DNA from: Mageeibacillus sp. UBA5770
Lineage (GTDB): Bacteria > Bacillota_A > Clostridia > Saccharofermentanales > Saccharofermentanaceae
Assembly (NCBI GenBank): GCA_002418705.1
Contig: DIEQ01000086.1
Span: forward strand, 1 to 35,139
Reading direction: 5' to 3'
DNA: 35,139 nucleotides
Shown: piece after piece, positions 26,017-33,639 of the stretch
Position numbering within the stretch: position 1 is the first letter of the stretch
How the letters are laid out: each line of letters begins with the position of its first letter
Notes under the pieces: model-generated
What the model was told of the DNA's origin: nothing
What the model saw: only the letters and a program-made list of their open reading frames with translations
Databases searched by the model: none
Position numbers and translations under genes: made by a program

Positions 26017-26786
26017 ATACTAGAACGTACCCGAAGGTCTTTCGAATGGCCGTACCGGCAGCGACGCTTCCTGCGGCAGGAAAAAAGACAGAAGGCTGTA
26101 TGGTTTGCGGGCAGGAATTAATTTATCTGAAGGAAGAAACTTCAGAAACCTGCCAGATCTGCGGTCAGTCCTTTCCGACTCATGCCCGCTGCCTGCAGGG
26201 GCACTATGTATGTGATACCTGCCACGCCAGTGATACCCTCACGAGGGTCGAAGCTCTTCTTATCGGCAGTAAGGACCCTGATCCCATGAGCCTTGTCCTC
26301 AAAATATTTGAGATTCCCGGGCTCAATATGCACGGGCCGGAATATCACAGTATTGTTCCTGCGGTTTTGGTAACGGCATATCAGAACACCAGGAATGAAC
26401 GTCATATTGATGCTGTCCATGAAGCGCTGGAGCGCGGCCGGTCTGTGAAGGGCGGCAGCTGCGGACTTCACGGAAACTGCGGGGCAGGCGTCGGTGCGGG
26501 CATTGCTGTGTCCATTCTTGAGGAAGCATCTCCGCTTTCCAGGCAGGAGAGAAGTGCCGCCAACCGCGCCACGGCCCTTTCTCTGCTGGCGATCAGTGAA
26601 AATGCCGGTCCCAGATGCTGCAAACGCGATGCGGTTACATCCATCGAGTCCTTTATTGCTTCGACACCCTATTTTGGAGACCGTCAGCATGCATCATATA
26701 CCTGCAGGCAATTTGCAAAGAATAACAGCTGCATGGGAAAAACATGTCCATACCATCCGGCAGCGTCAAACAACAAATCCAAATGA
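26013..26786 (+). CDS. Cysteine-rich DUF5714-like protein
   Basis: A 257-residue protein that I place, from memory, in the DUF5714 family. The N-terminal 75 residues form a zinc-ribbon or ferredoxin-like cluster: C29-x2-C32, C47-x2-C50, C60 and C67-x2-C70. The central and C-terminal part has GGSCGLHGNCGAGVGAGIAVSI (C150, C156), CC at 202-203 and C231, C240, C245 (SCMGKTCPYHP). The Gly/Ala-rich GAGVGAGIAVSI looks like a cofactor loop or buried helix. Fourteen cysteines in all. It overlaps the radical-SAM gene by four bases, so stoichiometric coupling is likely. It may hold an iron-sulfur cluster or a metal that supports the maturation; function is unknown. Confidence 0.75.
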   Translation: MNTRTYPKVFRMAVPAATLPAAGKKTEGCMVCGQELIYLKEETSETCQICGQSFPTHARCLQGHYVCDTCHASDTLTRVEALLIGSKDPDPMSLVLKIFEIPGLNMHGPEYHSIVPAVLVTAYQNTRNERHIDAVHEALERGRSVKGGSCGLHGNCGAGVGAGIAVSILEEASPLSRQERSAANRATALSLLAISENAGPRCCKRDAVTSIESFIASTPYFGDRQHASYTCRQFAKNNSCMGKTCPYHPAASNNKSK

Positions 26787-26810
26787 ATTATTTAAAGGGG
26801 AAATAAATCC

Positions 26811-28091
26811 ATGAATAACAAAATCCTTCATATAAATGCAGATGACTTCAAATCCGTTGTACTCGACAGCCCAATACCGGTCATTGTTGATTTTTATTCT
26901 GATGAATGCCCTCCCTGCGAAGTGCTTGCCCCCATTTTTGAGAAAATGGCAGATAAATACGGCGAACATATCAGGTTCGTTAAAATTTTTCGTCAGGATA
27001 ACCGGGAGTTTGCAAAAAGCATACAGGTCACCGGAAGTCCGACAGTTCTTTTCTACCATAATGGGCATGAAGTCGGCACAAGACTCGGGGGCTTCATGAA
27101 TAAGCCTCAGGTACGAAAGGCAATCGAGGAAATTCTCGGAGACGTCATACCCAAAGAAGAAATGAAGGAAGCTGACTGTGATATCCTGATCATGGGCGCA
27201 GGTCCGGCGGGAATGTCTGCCGCTATTTATGCGGCAAGGGCCAAGATGAATGTAATCGTTATCGATGAGAGCGTACCGGGAGGCCAGGCCGGTTCGACTT
27301 ATCACATAGCCAATTATCCGGGAACGGCAGGCGTTGTCCAGGGCACTGAACTGGTCAATAATATGAAAAGCCAGGCCGAATCCTTTGGCGCCAGAATAGA
27401 TGACTTGAAAGAAGTCTTCGAAGTATCACTGATCGGAAACACGAAATTTGTACGGACCGAAGACGTAATTTATAAAGCGCAGGCAGTTATTCTGGCATCC
27501 GGTTCGCGTCCGCGGTCGCTTCCTGCTGAAGATGCCGAGCATTTTAACGGGCGCGGAGTACACTACTGCGCGACCTGCGACGGCGCCATGTATCAGGACC
27601 GCAAAATTATCGTAGTCGGAGGCGGTACTTCCGCCATGGAAGAGGCCGTATATCTTACAAGATTCGCTTCGCATGTAACGATTATCCATCGATCAGAAAA
27701 ATTCCGCGCGACAGCGGCCGACGTGGAACTCGCACAAAAGAATCCCAAAATTGACATCATAACAAATACAATCGTAAAATCAGTCACAGGCGAGGGGCAT
27801 GCACTGACCAGTGTCCTTCTTGAAAATGTAAACACGGGCAAACAGACGCAGTTCCCGACAGAAGGAGCCTTTGTGTATATTGGCTCTGAGCCGATGACAA
27901 AAATGTTCCGCGATCAGATAGATATTGATGAGAATCAATTCATCATTGCATCCGAAGATACAAAGACAAACATTGAAGGCGTATTTGCGGCCGGTGATGT
28001 CCGTACAAAAGCGATCCGGCAGGTAGTCACGGCCGCTTCGGACGGAGCAGTAGCAGGAATCATGGCAGAAAGATATGTCTCCGGACACTGA
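26811..28091 (+). CDS. Thioredoxin-thioredoxin reductase fusion
   Basis: A 426-residue two-domain redox protein. Residues 1-110 form a thioredoxin with the atypical active site DECPPC (C33, C36). Residues 122-426 form a thioredoxin reductase: FAD loop GAGPAG (129-134), redox pair C253-A-T-C256 and NAD(P)H loop GGGTSA (270-275), with FAAGDVR near the end. The usual HRRxxxRA phosphate-binding motif is HRSEKFRA here, so NADPH preference may be relaxed. Fusion makes a self-contained electron path from NAD(P)H to dithiols. In this operon it probably keeps the cysteines of the peptide, methyltransferase or radical-SAM proteins reduced. AAAGGGG is ten nt upstream of the ATG. Confidence 0.93.
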   Translation: MNNKILHINADDFKSVVLDSPIPVIVDFYSDECPPCEVLAPIFEKMADKYGEHIRFVKIFRQDNREFAKSIQVTGSPTVLFYHNGHEVGTRLGGFMNKPQVRKAIEEILGDVIPKEEMKEADCDILIMGAGPAGMSAAIYAARAKMNVIVIDESVPGGQAGSTYHIANYPGTAGVVQGTELVNNMKSQAESFGARIDDLKEVFEVSLIGNTKFVRTEDVIYKAQAVILASGSRPRSLPAEDAEHFNGRGVHYCATCDGAMYQDRKIIVVGGGTSAMEEAVYLTRFASHVTIIHRSEKFRATAADVELAQKNPKIDIITNTIVKSVTGEGHALTSVLLENVNTGKQTQFPTEGAFVYIGSEPMTKMFRDQIDIDENQFIIASEDTKTNIEGVFAAGDVRTKAIRQVVTAASDGAVAGIMAERYVSGH

Positions 28092-28101
28092 ACCTTCGGC
28101 A

Positions 28102-28386
28102 TTAATTTGAGAACTTCATGAAGCTCTGCATGATTTTGGTTAAATCTTTAAGCGCTCTTTCTTTTTGCTCTTCTGTCTCAAAATTTCGAAAACAGGTCGC
28201 CGAATAATTTTCAAGAATGATAATGCCAACTTTATTGATGGCAGCCCGGACTGCAGAGACCTGCGTGATGATGTCACTGCAGGACTTATCGTCATCGATC
28301 ATTTTTTGAATTCCCTTGACCTGGCCTTCAATGCGCCTGAGCCTTTTCAACATATCTGCCTTGCTTTCAATAACCGGATCATTCAT
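28102..28386 (-). CDS. CsoR/CstR-family repressor, probably thiol/persulfide-sensing
   Basis: A 94-residue all-helical CsoR-family repressor (RLRRIEGQVKGIQKMIDDD). The family's ligand residues correspond to C36, position 61 and C65. Here C36 and C65 are kept, but position 61 is Tyr (ENYSATC) instead of the His needed for Cu(I) coordination. This Cys-Cys arrangement is that of persulfide-sensing CstR rather than copper-sensing CsoR; the spacing of 29 is identical. Its gene is convergent with the cassette and preceded by its own operator, and the perfect operator stands before the methyltransferase gene. GGAGG lies eight nt before the ATG. It should therefore repress the cassette and itself. 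Confidence 0.92.
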   Translation of the reverse strand: MNDPVIESKADMLKRLRRIEGQVKGIQKMIDDDKSCSDIITQVSAVRAAINKVGIIILENYSATCFRNFETEEQKERALKDLTKIMQSFMKFSN

Positions 28387-28399
28387 ACAGCCGCCTCCA

Positions 28400-28416
28400 A
28401 TACTCTATAGGGGTAT
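28400..28416 (-). promoter_or_regulatory. Second, degenerate CsoR/CstR operator in front of the repressor gene
   Basis: ATACTCT-ATA-GGGGTAT keeps the 17-bp size of the site at 23655 but has two mismatches in one arm. It lies 14 bp upstream of the repressor start codon, next to its ribosome site. A minus-strand promoter can be read behind it: TTGTCA (28454-28459) and TATAAT (28429-28434), 19-bp spacer, so the operator would fall at about +6 to +22. Autoregulation is inferred. Confidence 0.7.
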
Positions 28417-28452
28417 TACACTGCCTTCATTATAGCCTATCATTTTTCTTAT

Positions 28453-28493
28453 GTGACAAGGTCACTGTAGAAATACAAACTTCATTCTATAAT
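28453..28493 (+). promoter_or_regulatory. trxA promoter with a GTGAC-AAG-GTCAC inverted repeat
   Basis: A perfect TATAAT (28488-28493) 39 bp before trxA has no clear -35. In place of the -35 lies a perfect 5-bp-arm palindrome at 28453-28465 that also overlaps the minus-strand -35 of the repressor gene. A second regulator could act here on both divergent genes. Confidence 0.5.
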
Positions 28494-28531
28494 GAAAACA
28501 AATCAAAAAATAATTGAATGGAGATAAAAAT

Positions 28532-28870
28532 ATGGCTAACAATAATGTACTTACAATTACCAAAGAAAATTTCGAGGCAGAGGTTATTAAATCATCAGTT
28601 CCGGTATTGATTGATTTCTGGGCATCCTGGTGCGCTCCCTGCCGTATGATTTCACCAACCATTGAGAGCCTTGCAGACGAAATGTCAGGTCAGATTAAAG
28701 TCGGTAAAATTAATGTGGATGAACAGCCTGAACTGGCTTCTGCATTTCATATCAGCGGTATTCCGACCGTCAACATGGTAAAAGGCAACCAAGTGATCAT
28801 GCAGAGTGTCGGTGTCAAATCCAAACAGGCATTAAAGAGTGAAATTGAGGCTAAAATCAAAATCGCATAA
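28532..28870 (+). CDS. trxA: Thioredoxin
   Basis: A 112-residue stand-alone thioredoxin with active site W-C34-A-P-C37 in FWASWCAPCR, where the usual Gly is Ala. The cis-Pro segment is SGIPTVNMV. It supplies dithiol electrons to cytosolic targets. GGAG lies upstream of the ATG at 28532. It is divergent from the repressor gene and ends at its own terminator. It differs clearly from the CPPC thioredoxin domain in the fusion protein at 26811, so the two probably serve different partners. Confidence 0.95.
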   Translation: MANNNVLTITKENFEAEVIKSSVPVLIDFWASWCAPCRMISPTIESLADEMSGQIKVGKINVDEQPELASAFHISGIPTVNMVKGNQVIMQSVGVKSKQALKSEIEAKIKIA

Positions 28871-28901
28871 GACTTTATTATGCAATTTAACAGTGCTGAA
28901 A

Positions 28902-28936
28902 GTCCTTTTCGGGTACATCCTGAGAAGGATTTTTTT
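28902..28936 (+). terminator. Intrinsic terminator of trxA
   Basis: A 12-bp stem with G-U pairs (28902-28913 with 28919-28930) and five-base loop TACAT, running directly into seven T residues. Confidence 0.88.
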
Positions 28937-29056
28937 CATTAATACGTCAATAATGGTATGATTATTTATGAATTGAGAACCTCCTGATTCTGAAGGAGAC
29001 CTAACGTCTGAATGATGCATTAAATAATCCTGCCGGCAAAATGGGAGATGAATAAT

Positions 29057-29911
29057 ATGATTCGATTTGCAAGAGATGAAGATCAGACACAGCTTAAAGC
29101 ATTATGGCAGGAAGCGTTCGGAGACTCGTCAGCAGCGATCAATTTTTATTTTTCAAACCGACATAAAAATGAAAATATGCTTGTTGCTGAAGTGGACGGC
29201 CAAATTGCCGCCATGCTCACGATGCTTCCCATGCAGCTCGCATTCGGTACCGACATGAGACGCTGCCGATACGTATATGCTGTCGCAACCGCCAAAATAT
29301 ACCGCGGACAGGGAATCAGTTCCGGGCTCCTCTCATATTGCCATGATTTTATGCAGAAAAATGGCGAAACGGCCAGTATTCTTGTTCCTGCATCCGACCA
29401 TCTTTTTGAGTTTTATGGAAAAAGAGGATATAAAACCGAGTTTTTTGTCGAGAATTTCACGTTGAATTCGATCGACTTGCCGCCTTGCCCTCAAGATGCA
29501 GTCTGTATGCCCTGCTCGTCAGCAGATTTCTTTCGCCTTCGCAACTCTGCATTCTCAAATCACAGCATATTTGTACAGTGGGACGAAAATGCACTCGGGT
29601 ACATTATAAAAAGTAATGCGGCTTTTGGCGACGGTGTTTATTATTTCCGGACTGCGTTTGGAGAGGGCTGCGCTGTCTGCGGATGGCGGGAACGGAAAAT
29701 ATTTATAAGGGAAATTGCTGCACTCGATATTGATATGCCCACTGCTGTGTCAATTTTGCATCAAACACTTGGTGCGGAGGAATATGTTCTCCGGCTGCCT
29801 GCGGGGTCAATAAAAGGATCCGTGTCACAACCGTTCGGAATGATTCATTATTTGGGAGATATACCTGAACTGCATGGCAAATCCCCGTATCTTTCGCTTG
29901 TTCTGGATTAG
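29057..29911 (+). CDS. GNAT family N-acetyltransferase
   Basis: A 284-residue protein. The N-terminal GNAT domain begins MIRFARDEDQTQLKALWQEAFGD. It shows the acetyl-CoA loop as YRGQGISSGLLSYCHDF (motif R/Q-x-x-G-x-G/A), and SDHLFEFYGKRGYK. The C-terminal 130 residues form a second, more divergent domain, as in Eis-like two-domain acetyltransferases. The acceptor is unknown. GGGAG stands nine nt before the ATG at 29057, whereas it abuts the ATG at 29048. It is a single gene between trxA and sigI. Confidence 0.88.
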   Translation: MIRFARDEDQTQLKALWQEAFGDSSAAINFYFSNRHKNENMLVAEVDGQIAAMLTMLPMQLAFGTDMRRCRYVYAVATAKIYRGQGISSGLLSYCHDFMQKNGETASILVPASDHLFEFYGKRGYKTEFFVENFTLNSIDLPPCPQDAVCMPCSSADFFRLRNSAFSNHSIFVQWDENALGYIIKSNAAFGDGVYYFRTAFGEGCAVCGWRERKIFIREIAALDIDMPTAVSILHQTLGAEEYVLRLPAGSIKGSVSQPFGMIHYLGDIPELHGKSPYLSLVLD

Positions 29912-30058
29912 TGGTCTGACATGCGACACTGTATTCAAAACATGGATTCTAAAATCATTTTTTAAATAGAGCAGCAACACCCTCCGAAAAAAAATTCGAT
30001 CCGGGTATTATTAACATAGAAGTACTTCATACGGATTCGAATTCAAAAGGTGTGAAAG

Positions 30059-30778
30059 ATGAACAATCGATTAGATAACCCTGAATTGTATGTACAAAGG
30101 ATACAATCTGGTGACAGCGATCTGCGTGAGCAGTTCCTTGCAGACAGTATTCCTTTTGTAAAACGTGCGGTTCGTCACATCACACACACCTATTTCGTTG
30201 AACAGGAGGATGAATTCAGCATCGCACTCGAAGCATATAACCATGCAATTACCCATTATAAAGTGGGCGGTCCGGTACCGTTTGAACCGTTTGCGCTCCT
30301 ATTGATTAAGAACCGCCTGCTGAACTGGATCAGAAACCAAAAAAAAGCCCGTCAAGTATTAATCATGACGGATTGTGAATGCGAAAACGGAACAGATTTA
30401 GCGGATACGCTGGCAGATCCAGGAAGCGGACAGGTCCATCAGAATCTGGAATTTGAAGAAACTATGGCAGAATTGGACTTGCAGCTGAAAATGTTCGGCC
30501 TGAGCATGCAGAAAATGACAGACAAAATGCCGAAGCATCAGGACACAAGGCTCCTTTGCATCCGGGCAGCAAGAAAATTATCAGAAGATGAGAATCTTTA
30601 CAGCAGCCTTATGAATAAACAACACCTGCCATGTGCCGAACTAGCCCGTCGATGTGATATTCCAATAAAAACCATAGAGAAAAATCGATCAAGCATCATT
30701 TTGTTCACCTTGCTTTTGAAAAGTGAATTGCAGGGGATCAAATCTTACATCAATGCTTTCGAGGGAGGTGCCAAATGA
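30059..30778 (+). CDS. sigI: RNA polymerase sigma factor SigI
   Basis: A 239-residue sigma-70-like factor of the SigI family. The region-2 signature DEFSIALEAYNHAITHYKVGG and FALLLIKNRLLNWIRNQKKAR is characteristic. The C-terminal part (ELARRCDIPIKTIEKNRSSI) is the helix-turn-helix that reads the -35. SigI factors answer to heat or to extracellular polysaccharide signals through a membrane anti-sigma RsgI, and that gene follows with a four-base overlap. AAAAGGTG precedes the ATG. ACACCC (29977-29982) and CGAT (29997-30000) upstream vaguely resemble SigI promoter elements; self-activation is a weak inference. Confidence 0.92.
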   Translation: MNNRLDNPELYVQRIQSGDSDLREQFLADSIPFVKRAVRHITHTYFVEQEDEFSIALEAYNHAITHYKVGGPVPFEPFALLLIKNRLLNWIRNQKKARQVLIMTDCECENGTDLADTLADPGSGQVHQNLEFEETMAELDLQLKMFGLSMQKMTDKMPKHQDTRLLCIRAARKLSEDENLYSSLMNKQHLPCAELARRCDIPIKTIEKNRSSIILFTLLLKSELQGIKSYINAFEGGAK

Positions 30779-31938
30779 ATAAAGGAATTATTATGAGTAT
30801 TAATAAAAAATGGGCAACCGTTATGACGGAGGACTGCCAGTTGGTGAAAACATGCTTACAGCCGGATATGGCTGTCGGAAAGGAGATCCTTATGGATACG
30901 ACAATTAGAACCAGAACAGCACCTGTCCGTAACCGCAGTCTCAAATATGCCTTCCTGGCAGCAAGTATCGTGCTTGTCATGGCCGTCGGCCTGCTCGTCG
31001 GACAAGGACTCTTCCGGAATCAGGTATATGCAGTGGTTGCCGTCGATGTCAACCCGAGTCTTGAACTTTCATTAAACCGGGAATTAAAAGTAGTATCGGC
31101 CAAGGCAATGAATAATGATGCACAGCAGGTACTGGCGGGTCAGGATTATGAAGGGTTAGCATGGCAGGAAGCGGTCGGGCAATGGACGGATGCGCTCCGC
31201 CAGAGCAATCAGTATCAAATCCAGAACATGCTGATATCGGCTGTCATGCCGGAAGCTGCGGAACAATTAAGAACAGAGCTTCGGAGCATGGAGGGTACAG
31301 CCAACGAGGGAGTCCTTTCCGGGATTGAAGTCCGGGTAATCTATTCCAATGATCAGGCCGTATCAAAGACTGCTGCTCAGAATGGGCTATCTGTAGGCCG
31401 CCAGATGCTGCTCAACCAGGCTCAGGTTCAAAGTCAGAATTGGGATAAAACGAGCATTGAAGAAGCTCCTCTCGGAGAACTTATTCAGACACTGCTGCGG
31501 GACCGCGAACAGAATCAAACCCGTTTGACGGATCAGTCCGGTCAGACCCTTTCCGCTCAATCAGAAGATCCTACTTCGGCTGGATCGACAGAAACCAACA
31601 GGGAGACAAATCAGGAGCAGAATCAGCAGACGAACCAGCAGTCCGCTTCAGGATCTGATACCGCTGTTTCGGGCACCGGCACATCCGGTCAGCAAACAAT
31701 TCAAAATGCAAATCAAAATGTAAATCAGGAAACGGATCAGAATGCCAACGGTGAAACAACGTGCATCTCTTCAGGCGACAGCGAACTCGATCAGCAGACG
31801 AGCCAAAGTACGCTCAGAGAGACAAGCCGCGATACACTCCAGACATGCGAAGAGTCTTCAGACTGCAGCGCCACATGTGAAAGCAGCCAGATACAACAGC
31901 AGCAGACTTCACAGATCAAAGAAACAACAGGGAATTGA
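30775..31938 (+). CDS. rsgI: RsgI-type membrane anti-sigma factor
   Basis: A 387-residue anti-sigma factor. Residues 1-50 bind SigI in the cytosol, residues 57-80 form the single membrane helix, and residues 83-215 are the conserved extracellular RsgI domain. The latter contains VDVNPSLEL at 90-98, the motif whose Asn-Pro bond is reported to be cleaved in the family. From about residue 240 the chain is a low-complexity tail rich in Gln, Asn, Thr and Ser (repeats such as NQEQNQQTNQQ), ending with several cysteines (TCEESSDCSATC). There is no visible carbohydrate-binding module. The stop-start overlap with sigI is ATGA, with GGAGGTG just upstream. Confidence 0.9.
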   Translation: MNKGIIMSINKKWATVMTEDCQLVKTCLQPDMAVGKEILMDTTIRTRTAPVRNRSLKYAFLAASIVLVMAVGLLVGQGLFRNQVYAVVAVDVNPSLELSLNRELKVVSAKAMNNDAQQVLAGQDYEGLAWQEAVGQWTDALRQSNQYQIQNMLISAVMPEAAEQLRTELRSMEGTANEGVLSGIEVRVIYSNDQAVSKTAAQNGLSVGRQMLLNQAQVQSQNWDKTSIEEAPLGELIQTLLRDREQNQTRLTDQSGQTLSAQSEDPTSAGSTETNRETNQEQNQQTNQQSASGSDTAVSGTGTSGQQTIQNANQNVNQETDQNANGETTCISSGDSELDQQTSQSTLRETSRDTLQTCEESSDCSATCESSQIQQQQTSQIKETTGN

Positions 31939-32004
31939 ATTTGCGAATGAGCCCGATATGTTCATCTACTAAGCATTAACAGGACAACAGATAAAATTCT
32001 CAGC

Positions 32005-32045
32005 ATATACCTCCCGGCATCGCTTCAGCGGTCTGGGAGGTATAT
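32005..32045 (+). terminator. Hairpin after rsgI
   Basis: ATATACCTCCC (32005-32015) pairs exactly with 32035-32045 around a 19-base loop. Only a short T-rich stretch follows, so it may be a weak terminator. Confidence 0.55.
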
Positions 32046-32109
32046 TTATGCAATAAGGGGCTGTCCACGATGATTATTGCACAGTCCCTTTCCCTTTCAA
32101 TTTCTTTTG

Positions 32110-32167
32110 TTGACAGATGCGAACGGGCGTTTTATAATTTGTGTGACTAAAAATGTAAATATAGTCA
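32110..32167 (+). promoter_or_regulatory. Consensus sigma-A promoter and palindromic operator of the TetR-ABC operon
   Basis: TTGACA (32110-32115) and TATAAT (32133-32138) are both perfect and 17 bp apart, a maximal-strength promoter. The inverted repeat TGACTA (32144-32149) / TAGTCA (32162-32167), spacer 12, starts at the expected transcription start. A promoter this strong needs repression, so this is the likely binding site of the TetR protein encoded next. Confidence 0.85.
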
Positions 32168-32194
32168 TAAAGATTGCGAGAGCGGGTGATATTC

Positions 32195-32788
32195 TTGCCG
32201 AAGTTTAGTGAGTATGAAATGGAAATAATTCGGGCAAAGCTCTGCAGTGAAGGTGAGAAACTATTTACTGCATTCGGTATCAAAAAAGTAACTATTGACG
32301 ATCTGGTGAAAGCAGCCGGCATTGCAAAAGGGTCTTTTTATCGTTTTTATGTGAATAAAGAGCATCTGTTTATGGATATAAACGAGAAGATTCAGATTCT
32401 TATGTGGAAGGACCTCGATGGTATTCTCGAAAAGAATAAAACGCTTCCGCCGAGGGAACTGACAAAAACAGTTTTTAATACGATGAGTGCGTACGCGGCA
32501 CGGTATCCGATCATTACACAGCTTACTGCGGATACATTGGAGCATCTGATCCGCAAACTTCCGCCGGAAGTCGTCGAAGAGCATACCCAGATGGACAGCA
32601 ATGAATTAGAGAAACTGGAGGCATTCGGCGTTCGTTTTACCTGCGGACGGGATCTGGCAGCCAAAGTACTGCAGCACGTGTTCCTGTGCAGTGTGAATTT
32701 GAAGGGCGAAGACGCAGCAACTCAGCAGGCCATTATGGAAGTTCTGATTAACGGAGCCATCGATCAGATTGTGGAGGATGAAAAATGA
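32195..32788 (+). CDS. TetR family repressor
   Basis: A 197-residue TetR-type regulator. The N-terminal HTH is GIKKVTIDDLVKAAGIAKGSFYRFYVNKEHLF, followed by a helical ligand-binding domain. The proposed start is TTG at 32195 with GGGTGA five nt upstream; another TTG at 32174 and an ATG at 32219 are alternatives. It overlaps the ABC ATPase gene by four bases, so it controls its own exporter operon, probably releasing DNA when it binds a drug or lipid-like ligand. Confidence 0.9.
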   Translation: MPKFSEYEMEIIRAKLCSEGEKLFTAFGIKKVTIDDLVKAAGIAKGSFYRFYVNKEHLFMDINEKIQILMWKDLDGILEKNKTLPPRELTKTVFNTMSAYAARYPIITQLTADTLEHLIRKLPPEVVEEHTQMDSNELEKLEAFGVRFTCGRDLAAKVLQHVFLCSVNLKGEDAATQQAIMEVLINGAIDQIVEDEK

Positions 32789-33639
32789 TTGCAGTAGACA
32801 ATGTGTATCTGAAATACCGCGGAGCGAAAGCGGATACAATCAACGGGATAACCTTTGACGTGAAGCCCGGCGAAGTATTTGGTTTTCTTGGCCCGTCAGG
32901 CGCCGGTAAAAGCACACTACAGAAGATACTTACCGGAGTCCTTCGAAATTACCGGGGAAGCGTGAATGTACTCGGTACGGAGGTAAATGTGCGCACCAGC
33001 CAGTTTTATGAGGATATCGGGGTAGATTTCGAGTTTCCAAATTTTTACGGTAAATGCACAGCGCGAGAGAATCTGAATTATTTTGCATCCCTTTACAAGA
33101 CCCGGGCAGCAGATACGATGGATCTGATGGAAAGAGTCGGACTGGAAAAGGATGCGGATAAAAAAGTACAGGAGTATTCCAAGGGGATGAAGATGCGGCT
33201 GAGCTTTATCCGCGCGCTTATTCATGATCCCAAAATTCTTTTTCTGGATGAACCGACGAGCGGTCTCGACCCGTCCAATGCCAGGACAATCAAGGATATG
33301 ATTCTTGAGCAGAAAGAAAAGGGTAAGACCATAATTTTGACGACACACAATATGCATGATGCAGACGAGCTGTGCGATCGCGTGGCATTCATTGTCGATG
33401 GGCAGATGAAGGCGATGGATACACCTGCTGCCCTTCAAAGAAAGCTGGCGGATACGCCGGTCACTTATACATTCTTACAGGATAAAAGCATACGGGAATG
33501 TTCAGCCCGGCTTTCGAGTCTGGAAAAGGATCCTGCATTTATGACAGCCCTTCATGATGGGTCGCTTACAAGCATTCATTCCAAAGAGCAGACGCTGGAG
33601 GATGTGTTTATTGAACTGACGGGAAGGTGTTTACATTGA
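32785..33639 (+). CDS. ABC-2 exporter ATP-binding protein
   Basis: A 284-residue nucleotide-binding subunit. Walker A is GPSGAGKST (36-44), the signature is a variant YSKGMKMR (131-138), Walker B is ILFLDEP (151-157), the D-loop SGLDP, and the switch His is in TTHNMHDADEL. The region before ENLNYF reads FEFPNFYGKCTA, so the usual Q-loop Gln is not obvious. It pairs with the two following membrane proteins to export an unknown compound. Confidence 0.93.
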   Translation: MIAVDNVYLKYRGAKADTINGITFDVKPGEVFGFLGPSGAGKSTLQKILTGVLRNYRGSVNVLGTEVNVRTSQFYEDIGVDFEFPNFYGKCTARENLNYFASLYKTRAADTMDLMERVGLEKDADKKVQEYSKGMKMRLSFIRALIHDPKILFLDEPTSGLDPSNARTIKDMILEQKEKGKTIILTTHNMHDADELCDRVAFIVDGQMKAMDTPAALQRKLADTPVTYTFLQDKSIRECSARLSSLEKDPAFMTALHDGSLTSIHSKEQTLEDVFIELTGRCLH

